From an uncultured Spirochaetota bacterium (GTDB lineage: Bacteria > Spirochaetota > Spirochaetia > Treponematales > Rectinemataceae): a DNA stretch of 64,000 nucleotides. The notes under the pieces were generated by a model. The model had not been told where the DNA came from. It did no database searches and was given only the letters and a program-made list of their open reading frames with translations. Below are positions 16,075-25,574 of the stretch, one piece after another; position 1 is the stretch's first letter; the number at the start of each line of letters is the position of its first letter. Position numbers and translations under genes: made by a program. The stretch lies in assembly GCA_903821875.1 (NCBI GenBank), contig CAIJMU010000124.1:62001-126000 (forward strand), given 5' to 3'.

Positions 16075-17223
16075 ATGGGAACCCTGTCGCTCTTTGTGTT
16101 CATCGATGCCTTCGGCTGGGAGCTCGTGCGGAACCGCTCCTTCCTTGAGCCTGAGGCGCGCATCAAGAAGCCCCTCGAAACGGTCTTTGGCTACAGCTGC
16201 ACCTGCGACCCCACGATCATCACCGGCGTGCCGCCGCGCGAGCACGGCCATTTTTCCTTCTTCGCCTACGACCCGGTAAAGTCGCCCTTCAAGCCGCTCC
16301 AGGCCCTGCGCGTGCTGCCCCGGAGCCTCGTGGACAGGGGCAGGGTCAGGAACAAGATTTCCCAGTTTGTACAGAAAGCCTACGGATATACCGGCTACTT
16401 CCAGCTCTATGCGGTGCCCTTCAAGTACATCCACCTCTTCGACTACAGCGAAAAGCGGGACATCTACCTTGAGGGCGGTATCAACGGTGGCCAGCCGAGT
16501 GTCTTTGTCCTCCTCGACAAGGCGGGCATCCCCTATTTCCGTTCCGACTGGCGCAAGGGAGAGAAGGAGGCTGTGGCCGACCTCAGTGCCGCCCTTGCTG
16601 GGGGACGACCCCGACTGGCCTACCTCTACCTCGCCAAGATGGACGCCCTCCTCCACGCCAAGGGGACCCAGGCAGCAGAGGTCGGGGCGATGATCGACGG
16701 CTACCAGGACACGCTGCGGGCTGTCCTCGCGGATGCACGCAAGTCATATGACGAGGTTCGGCTCTTTGTTTTCTCCGACCATGGCATGACCGACATCGTC
16801 CGCTCGAGCCCTCTCATGGCGGAGATCGATGCTACGGGACTCGTCTTCGGCAGGGACTACGCCGCCGTCTACGATTCGACCATGGCGCGGTTCTGGTTCC
16901 TCCGCGAGGGCTCGCGGGCTACGATCGAGGCGATCCTGGGGAAGAGCAAGGACGGACGCATCCTCGACAACGCGACCCTCCACGACTGGGGCATCGATTT
17001 CGCCGACCGCAGGTACGGGGAGCTCTTCTTTCTCCTCCACCCCGGCGTCCTCCTCTGCCCGAGTTTCATGGGAACCAAGCCGCTGGCCGGCATGCACGGC
17101 TACGATCCCGGCTCTCCCGGATCGCGCGCCTCCTTTATCTCGACGGTCGAGCTGGAAAAGGCTCCGGAAAAACTCGCCGACCTCTTTTCCCTCATGAAAC
17201 GCGAGAGCGGCCTCGGAGTCTGA
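16075..17223 (+). CDS. Alkaline-phosphatase-superfamily protein (phosphodiesterase/sulfatase-like)
   Basis: A 382-residue protein with an alkaline-phosphatase-fold signature: LFVFIDAFGWELV (6-18, first metal Asp11), CDPTIITGVPPREHGHFSF (44-62, nucleophile Thr region and the PxxHG motif), and RLFVFSDHGMTDIV with the SDHGM metal site. Members are type I phosphodiesterases, phosphoglycerol or phosphoethanolamine transferases and phosphoglycerate mutases. No signal peptide or membrane segment is visible, which argues against a classical periplasmic transferase. GAGGTGA precedes the ATG by 5 nt, and the gene follows the GT2 gene after 5 nt. It ends the five-gene glycan operon, and a strong terminator follows. 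Confidence 0.75.
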   Translation: MGTLSLFVFIDAFGWELVRNRSFLEPEARIKKPLETVFGYSCTCDPTIITGVPPREHGHFSFFAYDPVKSPFKPLQALRVLPRSLVDRGRVRNKISQFVQKAYGYTGYFQLYAVPFKYIHLFDYSEKRDIYLEGGINGGQPSVFVLLDKAGIPYFRSDWRKGEKEAVADLSAALAGGRPRLAYLYLAKMDALLHAKGTQAAEVGAMIDGYQDTLRAVLADARKSYDEVRLFVFSDHGMTDIVRSSPLMAEIDATGLVFGRDYAAVYDSTMARFWFLREGSRATIEAILGKSKDGRILDNATLHDWGIDFADRRYGELFFLLHPGVLLCPSFMGTKPLAGMHGYDPGSPGSRASFISTVELEKAPEKLADLFSLMKRESGLGV

Positions 17224-17264
17224 GAGCCCTGAGCGCCCACTGCAGCCCTAAAGTAGCTCTACAA

Positions 17265-17305
17265 AAGATCGCCCCGTGCCAGCTTGTCTGGCACGGGGCG
17301 GTCTT
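17265..17305. terminator. Bidirectional terminator between glycan operon and enolase
   Basis: A perfect 12-bp core stem, GCCCCGTGCCAG and CTGGCACGGGGC, with loop CTTGT. It extends through flanking AAGATC and GGTCTT to about 18 bp with one wobble pair. The A-rich side serves as the T-tract for minus-strand transcripts from enolase; the plus-strand side ends in TCTT. Confidence 0.8.
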
Positions 17306-17332
17306 CGTGGAGTCAGGCGCTCCCCAATTCAG

Positions 17333-18640
<1,308 letters not shown>

Positions 18641-18670
18641 TTAGGAGGCAATGGATAGGGAAACGCTAAA

Positions 18671-18700
18671 ACAGTAGCGATTGAGGGTGGGGAGAGTCAA
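18671..18700 (-). promoter_or_regulatory. Likely enolase promoter
   Basis: On the minus strand TTGACT (18695-18700), 18-nt spacer, TACTGT (18671-18676). The -35 is 5 of 6 and the -10 is weaker. It lies 40 nt upstream of the enolase ATG in the gap after the sensor kinase gene. Confidence 0.45.
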
Positions 18701-18723
18701 GGAAGGGTGGGCGAGTGGCTGGC

Positions 18724-20769
18724 TCAGGGCGGCTTTTTTCTGCTGACACCAAGCATCGCGGCGATCAGGTTTTGACGGTCGATGGGCTTGGTAACGAAGG
18801 CTTCCATGCCGGCCAGCCTGCAGGCTTCGGCGTCATCGGTCGAAGCAGCAGCGGTCAGGGCAACGATGGGGGTGGTGAGGCCTTCTTTCTTTGCTGCCCG
18901 GGTTGCCTCCACTCCCCCCATGCGCGGCATCTGAACATCCATCAGGCAGAGGTCAAAATTTTTCCGGCGGAGTGCCTCAAGGGCCTCGATGCCATCGTTC
19001 GCGAACTCTGTCTCGCAGCCCATGGCCTTGAGGATGGCTCCGAGGAGCATCCTGTTGGTCGCGACATCCTCTACGACCAGGACGCGGAGGCCCTTGAGGC
19101 CTTCATCCGAAAGGCTGCGGTTGCGGTTGGCGGCTCGGATGATGCTGCTCTTGGTTGAAGCCACGATCGGCACGGTAAAGCTGAAGGTGCTGCCCTTGCC
19201 CGGTTCGGATTCGACCGAGATCCTGCCACCCATCAGCATTACGAGGGAGCGAGAGATCGCGAGTCCGAGGCCCGTTCCTCCATATTTTCTGGTGGTCGAA
19301 CCGTCGGCCTGCTCAAAGGCATCGAAGATCATGCCCTGGCGATCAAGGGGGATACCGATGCCGCTGTCCTTGACCGAAAAGCGCAGCTCGGCCTGGCCCT
19401 CCGCGTTGACTTCATGCTGGATCCCCGCCACGATTTCGCCCTTCTTCGTGAACTTCACTGCATTGGAAAGGAGGTTGATCATGACCTGTTTGAGGCGCGT
19501 GGGATCGGCGCTTACGCTTTCGGGAACCTCCGGTCCAACGACCGAGGAAAGGCGCACAGCGGAGGGAGCAACCCTGTTCTCGAACATGGCAGTGAGTTCC
19601 GCCATGATGCGTCGGGGATCGATATCGATGGATTCGAGGCTTATCTTGCCCGACTCGATCTTCGAAAAATCGAGGATGTCATTGATGATGGACAGGAGGA
19701 GGTGGCTGCTCGAAACGATGGTCTCGACATACATCCGCTGTTCCCGCGAAAGCTCCCCGCTGCAGACAATGTCCGAAAAACCGATGATGGCATTGAGGGG
19801 GGTGCGGATCTCGTGCGACATGTTGGCCAGAAAGCTGCTTTTGGCTGAGTTGGCTTCCATCGCTGTCTTGGCCAGGGCCTGGGCCGTGGCGTTGCTCTCC
19901 TGCAGGGCATTGTTCATGGCCAGGAGTTCTGCCTCGGCGCCTTTGCGGTCGGAGATGTCGCTGTGTGTGCCGCTCATCCACAGGGGGGCACCGGAGGCGT
20001 CGCGCTCGACTACCTGCCCGTGGGCTTGGACCCAGACCCAGTGGCCGTCCCTGTGGCGCATGCGGCACTCGATTTCGTAGAACTCCAGCTCCCCTGAAAA
20101 ATGCCGCTGGACCAGGTCATTCGACCGGGCTCCGTCATCGGGATGGACGAGGGAGTTCCAGGTGTCGATGTCGATGGGAGCCAGGCTTTCCAGACTATGG
20201 CCGATGATCTCGGCCCAGCGCTCGTTGATGATCAGGCGACCCGTCTGGACGTTCCACTCCCAGGTCCCGACCCTCGTGGCCTCGATGATGCGCCTGAGCC
20301 GCTCTTCGTTCCGCTTGAGGGTGCGTCGTCCCTCCCATTCCCTGAGGAGGGAGTGCACAAGGAGCTTGAACTCGTCGGCAGCGAAGGGCTTATGGACCAG
20401 GAAGACGCCGGCGTTGAGCCGCTCCTTGAGGGTATCGGCAGTGGCGTCGGAAAAGGCGGAGCAGATGATGATGGAGATTTCGGGATCCAGGTGGCGCAGG
20501 GCAACAGAAAGCTCGAGGCCGCTTTGCTCAGGCATGCGCATGTCCACGATGCACAGGGGGACAGACCTACCGGCCTCCTGTTCGATTGAAAACGCGGCGA
20601 GTAGTTCCGAGGGCCTTGCGAAAAGCCTGAGTGCTACCGAGTCCCCTACCCAGGCGGAGGGGACTCCCAGGATATTGAACTCGTCGACCTCGGGATTGAA
20701 GACCTTGCGGTAGTATTCCAGGATCGCCTTGTCGTCATCGACGATGAAGATCGAGCGCCTTTTAGGCAT
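18724..20769 (-). CDS. Hybrid sensor kinase: receiver-PAS-HisKA-HATPase-receiver
   Basis: A 681-residue soluble protein. An N-terminal receiver (residues 6-140, IFIVDDDKA, phosphoacceptor Asp76 in CIVDMRMPE, Lys127) is followed by a PAS/PAC sensor (about 155-277), HisKA with His319 in MSHEIRTPLNA, HATPase with the N box (about 430-440) and GGTGLGL (497-503), and a C-terminal receiver (about 562-675, Asp611 in LMDVQMP). The double-receiver layout indicates a phosphorelay node. The gene overlaps the upstream membrane kinase by 8 nt, so the two form one unit. No DNA-binding domain is present; the output protein is not next to it. Confidence 0.9.
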   Translation of the reverse strand: MPKRRSIFIVDDDKAILEYYRKVFNPEVDEFNILGVPSAWVGDSVALRLFARPSELLAAFSIEQEAGRSVPLCIVDMRMPEQSGLELSVALRHLDPEISIIICSAFSDATADTLKERLNAGVFLVHKPFAADEFKLLVHSLLREWEGRRTLKRNEERLRRIIEATRVGTWEWNVQTGRLIINERWAEIIGHSLESLAPIDIDTWNSLVHPDDGARSNDLVQRHFSGELEFYEIECRMRHRDGHWVWVQAHGQVVERDASGAPLWMSGTHSDISDRKGAEAELLAMNNALQESNATAQALAKTAMEANSAKSSFLANMSHEIRTPLNAIIGFSDIVCSGELSREQRMYVETIVSSSHLLLSIINDILDFSKIESGKISLESIDIDPRRIMAELTAMFENRVAPSAVRLSSVVGPEVPESVSADPTRLKQVMINLLSNAVKFTKKGEIVAGIQHEVNAEGQAELRFSVKDSGIGIPLDRQGMIFDAFEQADGSTTRKYGGTGLGLAISRSLVMLMGGRISVESEPGKGSTFSFTVPIVASTKSSIIRAANRNRSLSDEGLKGLRVLVVEDVATNRMLLGAILKAMGCETEFANDGIEALEALRRKNFDLCLMDVQMPRMGGVEATRAAKKEGLTTPIVALTAAASTDDAEACRLAGMEAFVTKPIDRQNLIAAMLGVSRKKPP

Positions 20770-22963
20770 TCCCGACCTCCATGGTTACGGTGGCTCCCAG
20801 ACCGGGACCTGGACTCTCGAGGCTGAGCTTTCCGTTGTTGCCCGACAGGAAGACAGCGAAGGAGTGCATCCCGAATCCGTTGCCGTCGGACTTTGTCGTA
20901 AAGCCTGCGCTCATGAGCCGCCCCTGGTCCTCCGCCCGGACGCCGGCCCCATTGTCCCGGATCGTCAGTCTGGCCCCACCCTCGGTTTCGACGAGTTCGA
21001 CCTCGACTTTTCCGCTCCCCTTTCCCTGGCAGGATTCCACGGCGTTCTTGATGAGGTTGACGATGCCGTTGAAGAGCTGGTTCCGGTGCTGGATGATGTC
21101 GAGCTGCCCGGGGAGCGAGAGGGTGACCTGGACGCCACCATCGAGGGGAGTTGAGACCTCGCCGGCTGATCGTACCAATGCCGACAGATCGAAGCGTTCG
21201 GGGCTCATGGCGGCCCGGGAGTCCCTGACGCTCTGCTGCTGGTGGCGGATCGTCTGCTGGATGTCCTCTTTGATGCGCTTGACGTCCGCGAGGGTGTCGC
21301 GGATCTTCGGGGCGGTCTTGTCGATGAGGACCGACCTGAAGCGCTCGAGGGTGGACTCGTCGCCGGCCGCGAGCCTTTCGAAAACCTCCGGGTATTGCTC
21401 AGTGCTCTTTGCGATGCCCGCGAGGTCCAGGAGGGAGCTATCGAGCCTCGTGATCGAGTTTCCGACATTGTGGAGGATGCCGCTCGCCGATTCGAACATG
21501 CCGCGGGCGAAGGCCAGCTCCGACTCCTTTTCCCCGACCCGCGCCCTGACTTCACTCTCGACCAAAGCCTTGGAACGCGCCTCGAGCTCGGTGGCCATCT
21601 GGGTGAAGGTATCGTTCAATTCGTCGAGCTCGTCGATGCCGGAGCTCGGAAGGCTGGTTTTCAGCGAGCCCTGGCCGAGTTCCCTGGCAGCGGCGGAGAT
21701 TTTGGAAACCGGTGTCGCTATGATACTCGCCATGCCGTGCGCACGGCGGCGAAGGAGGCCAAAGAAGGCCGCATAGAAGATGAGCATCGCCAGGACGAGG
21801 GCGAGGCCGATGCGGCTGGAGAGGGTCGCCACCTCATTCACCGAGCGGAGGACCGAGTCAGCCTCGATGAGGATAAAGAGCTTCCATCCAGTCGAAGCTA
21901 TCGGGTTGCCGACGACGAAAAGGTCTCCGGCACCAGGCTGGGCGATGAGTTTCACATGGTCGTCGGATGCGTAGATTTCCTTGAAGGTCGCGGCGATGCG
22001 GGGATTCTTGCTCTTGAAGAGGTTGAACTCCTCCGGCTTGAGCTGTTCCTTGAGGATGGCGGAACTGTAGACATGCTCCTTGAGCTCGGTGAGTCCGAGG
22101 GTCTTTTCGGCCTTGGGGGACATCGCCAGGATCATGCCGCTCTGGTCGGCGAGGAAGGCGGTAGCACCCCAGGGTAGTTCCTGGGAGAGGACCTTCTCGA
22201 CGATGTTGTTGATTGTCACATCCAGGCCTACCACTCCTTCGAGCTTTTGCCTGAGGTAGACGGGCGCAATACAGGAGAGCATCCAGCCCTGGCCGGCGGG
22301 ATCGAGGTAGACACCGGTCCAGACGGGCTTTTTCTCCGGATTGTGGGCAGCGTCGGCCAGATAATAGAAGTTGAAGTCTGCCATGTGGAGATCGGCGGGG
22401 TACTGCTTATAGACATCGGGGATATAGGGAAAGAGGCGGTTCATGTTGTCGGCTGTGTTCAGGTAGGCTGCCGCAATGTAGGGAACGTCGCTGACCATGT
22501 GCCGGTACAGGGGATCGAGGCCGGCGGTAAAGCGCGCCTTGTCCCGCTGCTGGGCCGTCAAATCCTTCCCGAAGCTGAAAAAGAGGGAGGTCTCGGTCTT
22601 CCTGTTGGTCTGGTAGAAGGCGCCGTCCGGGGCGATGGCGAAGGTCGGCGCCTCGCCCTGGATGGGACGGGAGCCCGGATCGGCGAAGAGGGCTGCGTGC
22701 TCCCTGGCGAAGTAGTCACAGGAACTCGCGATGGTCTTGAAGTCGGCGTCGATGAGGTCGGCCTGCATCTTGGTGAGGTGGGGCATGACGGCCACGACCT
22801 CGTTGCGCAGGGTCGCCGTCGACTGGCTGTTGGTGTACCAGTTGACCCCGAAGTAGATGACCAGGAGAAGGAGCTCGATCGTCAGTATTGGTATGAGCGC
22901 GCTCCGGGCATAGTGGTTGAAGATGAAACGGTCCATTCCCGAATGCTCAGGTTTAGGCTTCAT
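20762..22963 (-). CDS. Membrane-bound sensor histidine kinase with large extracytoplasmic sensor domain
   Basis: A 733-residue protein. Transmembrane helix about 21-41, then a roughly 340-residue external region resembling a double-Cache sensor (for example VYLDPAGQGWMLSCIAPVY and VVGLDVTINNIV), a second helix about 383-404, a HAMP region about 408-460, a dimerisation segment with ILHNVGNSIT (His498 the probable phosphoacceptor), and a C-terminal HATPase with NLIKNAVESC and TIRDNGAGV...GFGMHSF. The HNVGN phosphoacceptor motif differs from the common SHEIRTP type. It overlaps the downstream hybrid kinase by 8 nt, suggesting signal transfer to that protein. The ligand is unknown. Confidence 0.87.
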   Translation of the reverse strand: MKPKPEHSGMDRFIFNHYARSALIPILTIELLLLVIYFGVNWYTNSQSTATLRNEVVAVMPHLTKMQADLIDADFKTIASSCDYFAREHAALFADPGSRPIQGEAPTFAIAPDGAFYQTNRKTETSLFFSFGKDLTAQQRDKARFTAGLDPLYRHMVSDVPYIAAAYLNTADNMNRLFPYIPDVYKQYPADLHMADFNFYYLADAAHNPEKKPVWTGVYLDPAGQGWMLSCIAPVYLRQKLEGVVGLDVTINNIVEKVLSQELPWGATAFLADQSGMILAMSPKAEKTLGLTELKEHVYSSAILKEQLKPEEFNLFKSKNPRIAATFKEIYASDDHVKLIAQPGAGDLFVVGNPIASTGWKLFILIEADSVLRSVNEVATLSSRIGLALVLAMLIFYAAFFGLLRRRAHGMASIIATPVSKISAAARELGQGSLKTSLPSSGIDELDELNDTFTQMATELEARSKALVESEVRARVGEKESELAFARGMFESASGILHNVGNSITRLDSSLLDLAGIAKSTEQYPEVFERLAAGDESTLERFRSVLIDKTAPKIRDTLADVKRIKEDIQQTIRHQQQSVRDSRAAMSPERFDLSALVRSAGEVSTPLDGGVQVTLSLPGQLDIIQHRNQLFNGIVNLIKNAVESCQGKGSGKVEVELVETEGGARLTIRDNGAGVRAEDQGRLMSAGFTTKSDGNGFGMHSFAVFLSGNNGKLSLESPGPGLGATVTMEVGNA

Positions 22964-22985
22964 GCTGGCTCCTTGCCGTGTTGTG

Positions 22986-23017
22986 GGGAGTCGGTCTTCT
23001 CCGCCATCCGGACTCCC
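22986..23017 (-). other. Stem-loop between dcd and the sensor kinase
   Basis: GGGAGTC (22986-22992) and GACTCCC (23011-23017) form a 7-bp perfect stem with an 18-nt loop in the 79-nt gap. No T-run follows on either strand, so it may be a processing or stability element rather than a terminator. Confidence 0.4.
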
Positions 23018-23042
23018 GGACCTGGAATGGAGGAGGATCCCC

Positions 23043-23561
23043 TTACCACTTCCCCTTGTGCTGTCCGGCGAAGCGGCCCTCGTAGATGGCGCTTCCCTCG
23101 CAACGTTCGAAGACGAACTGGCAGATCCGCTCGCCGGGGATGAGTTTGAGGTAATTGGGTCCGGTATTGAGGATCTCGAGGACCTGGTTGTTGGAGATGC
23201 CCGGCTGCATGAAGGGGGCCGAGATGTGCACCATCAGGCCCAGTCGGGCGAAGCGAGAGCGCGAGCCGAGCCAGCCTGCTATGTCTCCCGGAAGGGTTAT
23301 GCGCTCGAGGGTCATGCCTAGCACGAGTTCCCCGGGCTTGATGACGTAACCCTTGTCCTCGAGTTCGAGGCGGTAGGTCATCTCCCTGAAGTCGGAGTCG
23401 ACCTTGATCGGAATGACCTGGGGCATCGGCGAGAAGATGCGGATTTCCGAACCGAGCCTGAGGTCGATGGAGGCGGGCCCGATGGCATCAGCCTCGAAGG
23501 GCTCGATGCCGATTCGGCCGGCGGTGATTTCGGCGAGGATTTCGTCGCGGGTGAGAATCAT
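23043..23561 (-). CDS. dcd: dCTP deaminase
   Basis: A 172-residue trimeric dUTPase-fold protein. GPASIDLRLGSEIRIF (28-43), GYVIKPGELVLGMTLE and LGSRSRFARLGLMVHISAPFMQPG... are the Dcd landmarks, including the Ser-Arg pair of the nucleotide-binding loop and a following VLEILN with the expected catalytic glutamate. It converts dCTP to dUTP in the cytoplasm for dTMP synthesis. A bifunctional dCTP deaminase/dUTPase cannot be excluded. No good ribosome-binding site precedes the ATG, and a GC-rich palindrome (CCCGGG repeated around GGC) lies in the 27-nt gap after the STAS gene, so it may be translated weakly or by read-through. Confidence 0.87.
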   Translation of the reverse strand: MILTRDEILAEITAGRIGIEPFEADAIGPASIDLRLGSEIRIFSPMPQVIPIKVDSDFREMTYRLELEDKGYVIKPGELVLGMTLERITLPGDIAGWLGSRSRFARLGLMVHISAPFMQPGISNNQVLEILNTGPNYLKLIPGERICQFVFERCEGSAIYEGRFAGQHKGKW

Positions 23562-23588
23562 GGGGAAGGGTTCCCGGGGGCCCCGGGA

Positions 23589-23939
23589 TCAGGCCTGCTC
23601 GAGGGCAGCGATGGCCTCGGCCCGTGTTCCGTGGATGTTGAGTATCTTGTGGAGGCGGACGAGTTCGAAGAGGACCTGTATGGGCTTGGCCACACAGCAG
23701 ACCCTGAGTTCTCCGCCCCGCTCGCCGAGGTTGCGCACGAGGGAAAGCATGACGCCAAGCCCGGCTGAATCGATGAACCTCACTCCGGTCAGGTCGAAGA
23801 CCACCTTCAGCGCAGACTGCGCGAGGGGGCCTACCTGGGTCCGAAAGCTTGCGGAGTTGCCCGCATCCAAGTGATCGATCGCGAGTGTCAGGATGAGGAC
23901 ATCCCCTGAATTCTCTCCACGTATCATTGGCTCATTCAT
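23589..23939 (-). CDS. STAS-domain anti-sigma-factor-antagonist-type protein
   Basis: A 116-residue single-domain STAS protein. VVFDLTGVRFIDSAGLGVML (46-65) contains DSAGLG with the phosphorylatable serine, and RGGELRVCCVAKPIQVLFEL is the second conserved half. Such proteins are switched by RsbW-like kinases and PP2C phosphatases and bind a partner only when unphosphorylated. GAGGAG precedes the ATG. It lies 115 nt beyond the last exopolysaccharide gene on the same strand, separated by a near-perfect palindrome, so it may be co-transcribed with or regulated alongside that operon. The kinase/phosphatase at 38.6 kb is a candidate modifier. Confidence 0.87.
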   Translation of the reverse strand: MNEPMIRGENSGDVLILTLAIDHLDAGNSASFRTQVGPLAQSALKVVFDLTGVRFIDSAGLGVMLSLVRNLGERGGELRVCCVAKPIQVLFELVRLHKILNIHGTRAEAIAALEQA

Positions 23940-23992
23940 CTTCGACTCCTCTTTGAAAAGGCGGAAGCGCAGTATCCCCCCGCAGAATGCGC

Positions 23993-24012
23993 GTGACGAC
24001 TAATAGTCGCAC
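23993..24012. repeat. Near-perfect palindrome upstream of the STAS gene
   Basis: CGACTA-A-TAGTCG (23997-24009) flanked by GTG and CAC gives a 9+9 bp dyad broken by one extra base, 54 nt upstream of the STAS ATG. No T-run follows. Symmetry and size suit a repressor or activator operator. A short direct repeat of GCAA units lies next to it at about 24023-24037. Confidence 0.45.
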
Positions 24013-24054
24013 AACTGGGGGATGCAAGCAAGCAAGCCGGAGTGTGCAACTCGC

Positions 24055-24816
24055 TCACCTTGTCCTCGTCGTGGAAAGGGCGGGATCCTCGGCTATATAT
24101 ACTGCATCGGAGCGGGGCTTGAAAAAGGCGCTGCCCTCGACGACCGCCTCCTCAATGTGGAGTTTTTCGCCTATGAGGGTCCAGGGCAGGGCGACGGAGT
24201 GGGCAAAATACGTGCCGGCACCTATGACGGAGCCCCGTTCCACAGAAGCGAAGGGACCGATCTCTGCGCCGGCGCCGATTTCCGCCCCCTCCCCGATGAA
24301 GAGGGGCGGGATGAGTCTGGCGCTGGGATGGATCCTCACATGGTGCGAAAGCCGCAGGCCCTGCGCTGTTTCCCTTCCCGAGGGGACGAAACCCGGGACC
24401 TTGCCGCCGAGGGTGAGGGCGACGCAATCGAGGTAGGCTACGAGGTCCAGGGCTCCCGGGAAGTTCCAGGAACCGTCGCCTCTTCCAGGCGGGGGAGGGG
24501 CGAGGGGATCGAAGACCTCGTCGGCTCCCAGTTCGGTTGAAAGCGATTCGGCGAAGGAGACATGATCGGTACCCGTCGGGCAGCGGTGGTAGGAGATGCT
24601 CGCACCCCAGCGCTCGCCCTCCTCGAGGAAGGTGGAAAAGCGCTCGGGCTCGTCCCGGAGGACAACAGCGATGTCCTTCCTGCCGGAGTCGGAAAGGTAT
24701 TCCACGTAGCGCTGGATGAGGGGCCGCCCCGCTATCGGCAGCAATTCCGCCGGTATCGTCACCTGGACGCCCCCGGTCCCGAGCCTGCGCCCGAGGGCGA
24801 GGAGTATGGTCTTCAT
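24055..24816 (-). CDS. Sugar-nucleotidyltransferase-like protein with left-handed beta-helix tail
   Basis: A 253-residue protein. Residues 1-100 resemble a shortened NDP-sugar pyrophosphorylase (TILLALGRRLGTGG... LLPIAGRPLIQRYVEYL), but the usual G-x-G-T-R signature is scrambled. Residues 160-235 contain hexapeptide-type repeats (IHPSARLIPPLFIGEGAEIGAG..IGPFASVERGSVIGAG, given in parts) of a left-handed beta-helix. GlmU-type and mannose-1-phosphate guanylyltransferases share this arrangement. The poor signature means activity is uncertain; it may be a regulator or a divergent pyrophosphorylase. It starts inside the WecG-family stop (4-nt overlap) and is the last gene of the exopolysaccharide operon. 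Confidence 0.7.
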   Translation of the reverse strand: MKTILLALGRRLGTGGVQVTIPAELLPIAGRPLIQRYVEYLSDSGRKDIAVVLRDEPERFSTFLEEGERWGASISYHRCPTGTDHVSFAESLSTELGADEVFDPLAPPPPGRGDGSWNFPGALDLVAYLDCVALTLGGKVPGFVPSGRETAQGLRLSHHVRIHPSARLIPPLFIGEGAEIGAGAEIGPFASVERGSVIGAGTYFAHSVALPWTLIGEKLHIEEAVVEGSAFFKPRSDAVYIAEDPALSTTRTR

Positions 24817-25574
24817 GGCTTGCTTCCTCTTCGGCGCCGCGCGATGACGCGGGCGATGAACTCGAAATTTCCGATGATGTAGCGACGCCACATCCGGCCC
24901 GGCTCCTGGTAGAGGCGGAAGAGCCACTCGATGCCGAGCCTTCGCATCCACTGGGGCGCACGAGGGATGGTACCAGAGAAAAAATCGAAGAGTCCACCGA
25001 CAGCGAGGGCAACCCGCGCTCCCGTGGCGTCGCCACAACGGTCTATCCAGAGTTCCTGCCGTGGCACGCCCATGCCGACGAAGACGACATCGGCCCCGAA
25101 AAGCTTGATAGCCTCGATCACCTCGGAGTCCTGCGAGAAGAATCCGACAGTCCAGCCGGTCAGTACGACACCCGGCCAGCGTTGGGCTACCGATTCCACG
25201 AGCTTGGCCAGGACGCCGCGCTTGGCGCCGACGAAAAAGACGCGGAGCCCCTCCTTGGCGAGGGCTGACATGAGGAGGGGGAAGAGGTCGGTGCCGTTGA
25301 CGTTGGCTTCGATGGGTGTGCCCTGGATTTTGCCGGCCAGCTTCACCCCCGAGCCGTCGGGAAAGACGTAGTCGGCGCGACATAGGGCCTCGAAGTAGGC
25401 GGGAACCCTGGCGGCCACGTTGCCGCAGTGGGCGTTGAGGAAAAAGATACGGGCGCAGTTCCGTCCCTCCGTGGCCGGTTTTTTCTGGCCCCGGGCAAAG
25501 GACATAATTGCTTCGATCGCCTCGTCCATGCCGCATGAGTCGACGGGGACATTGAGCATGTGGAGGCGTTCCAT
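24813..25574 (-). CDS. WecG/TagA/CpsF family glycosyltransferase
   Basis: A 253-residue GT26 enzyme. FFLNAHCGNVAA (44-55), ADYVFPDGSGVKLAGKIQG (68-86), VNGTDLFPLLM (92-102), LRVFFVGAKRGV and VFVGMGVPRQELWI are family signatures. It transfers a sugar (ManNAc, ManNAcA or glucose in characterised members) to a polyprenyl-diphosphate-linked acceptor at the inner membrane. The ATG begins inside the stop of the sugar-phosphate transferase gene (TGATG). Together with that initiating transferase it supplies early steps of the repeat unit. Confidence 0.92.
   Translation of the reverse strand: MERLHMLNVPVDSCGMDEAIEAIMSFARGQKKPATEGRNCARIFFLNAHCGNVAARVPAYFEALCRADYVFPDGSGVKLAGKIQGTPIEANVNGTDLFPLLMSALAKEGLRVFFVGAKRGVLAKLVESVAQRWPGVVLTGWTVGFFSQDSEVIEAIKLFGADVVFVGMGVPRQELWIDRCGDATGARVALAVGGLFDFFSGTIPRAPQWMRRLGIEWLFRLYQEPGRMWRRYIIGNFEFIARVIARRRRGSKP

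Noticed and set aside
24817-25536. Long N-terminal extension of the nucleotidyltransferase-like gene
   Set aside because: It reads the WecG-family gene in the wrong frame. ATG 24816 with a 4-nt overlap is clearly the start.
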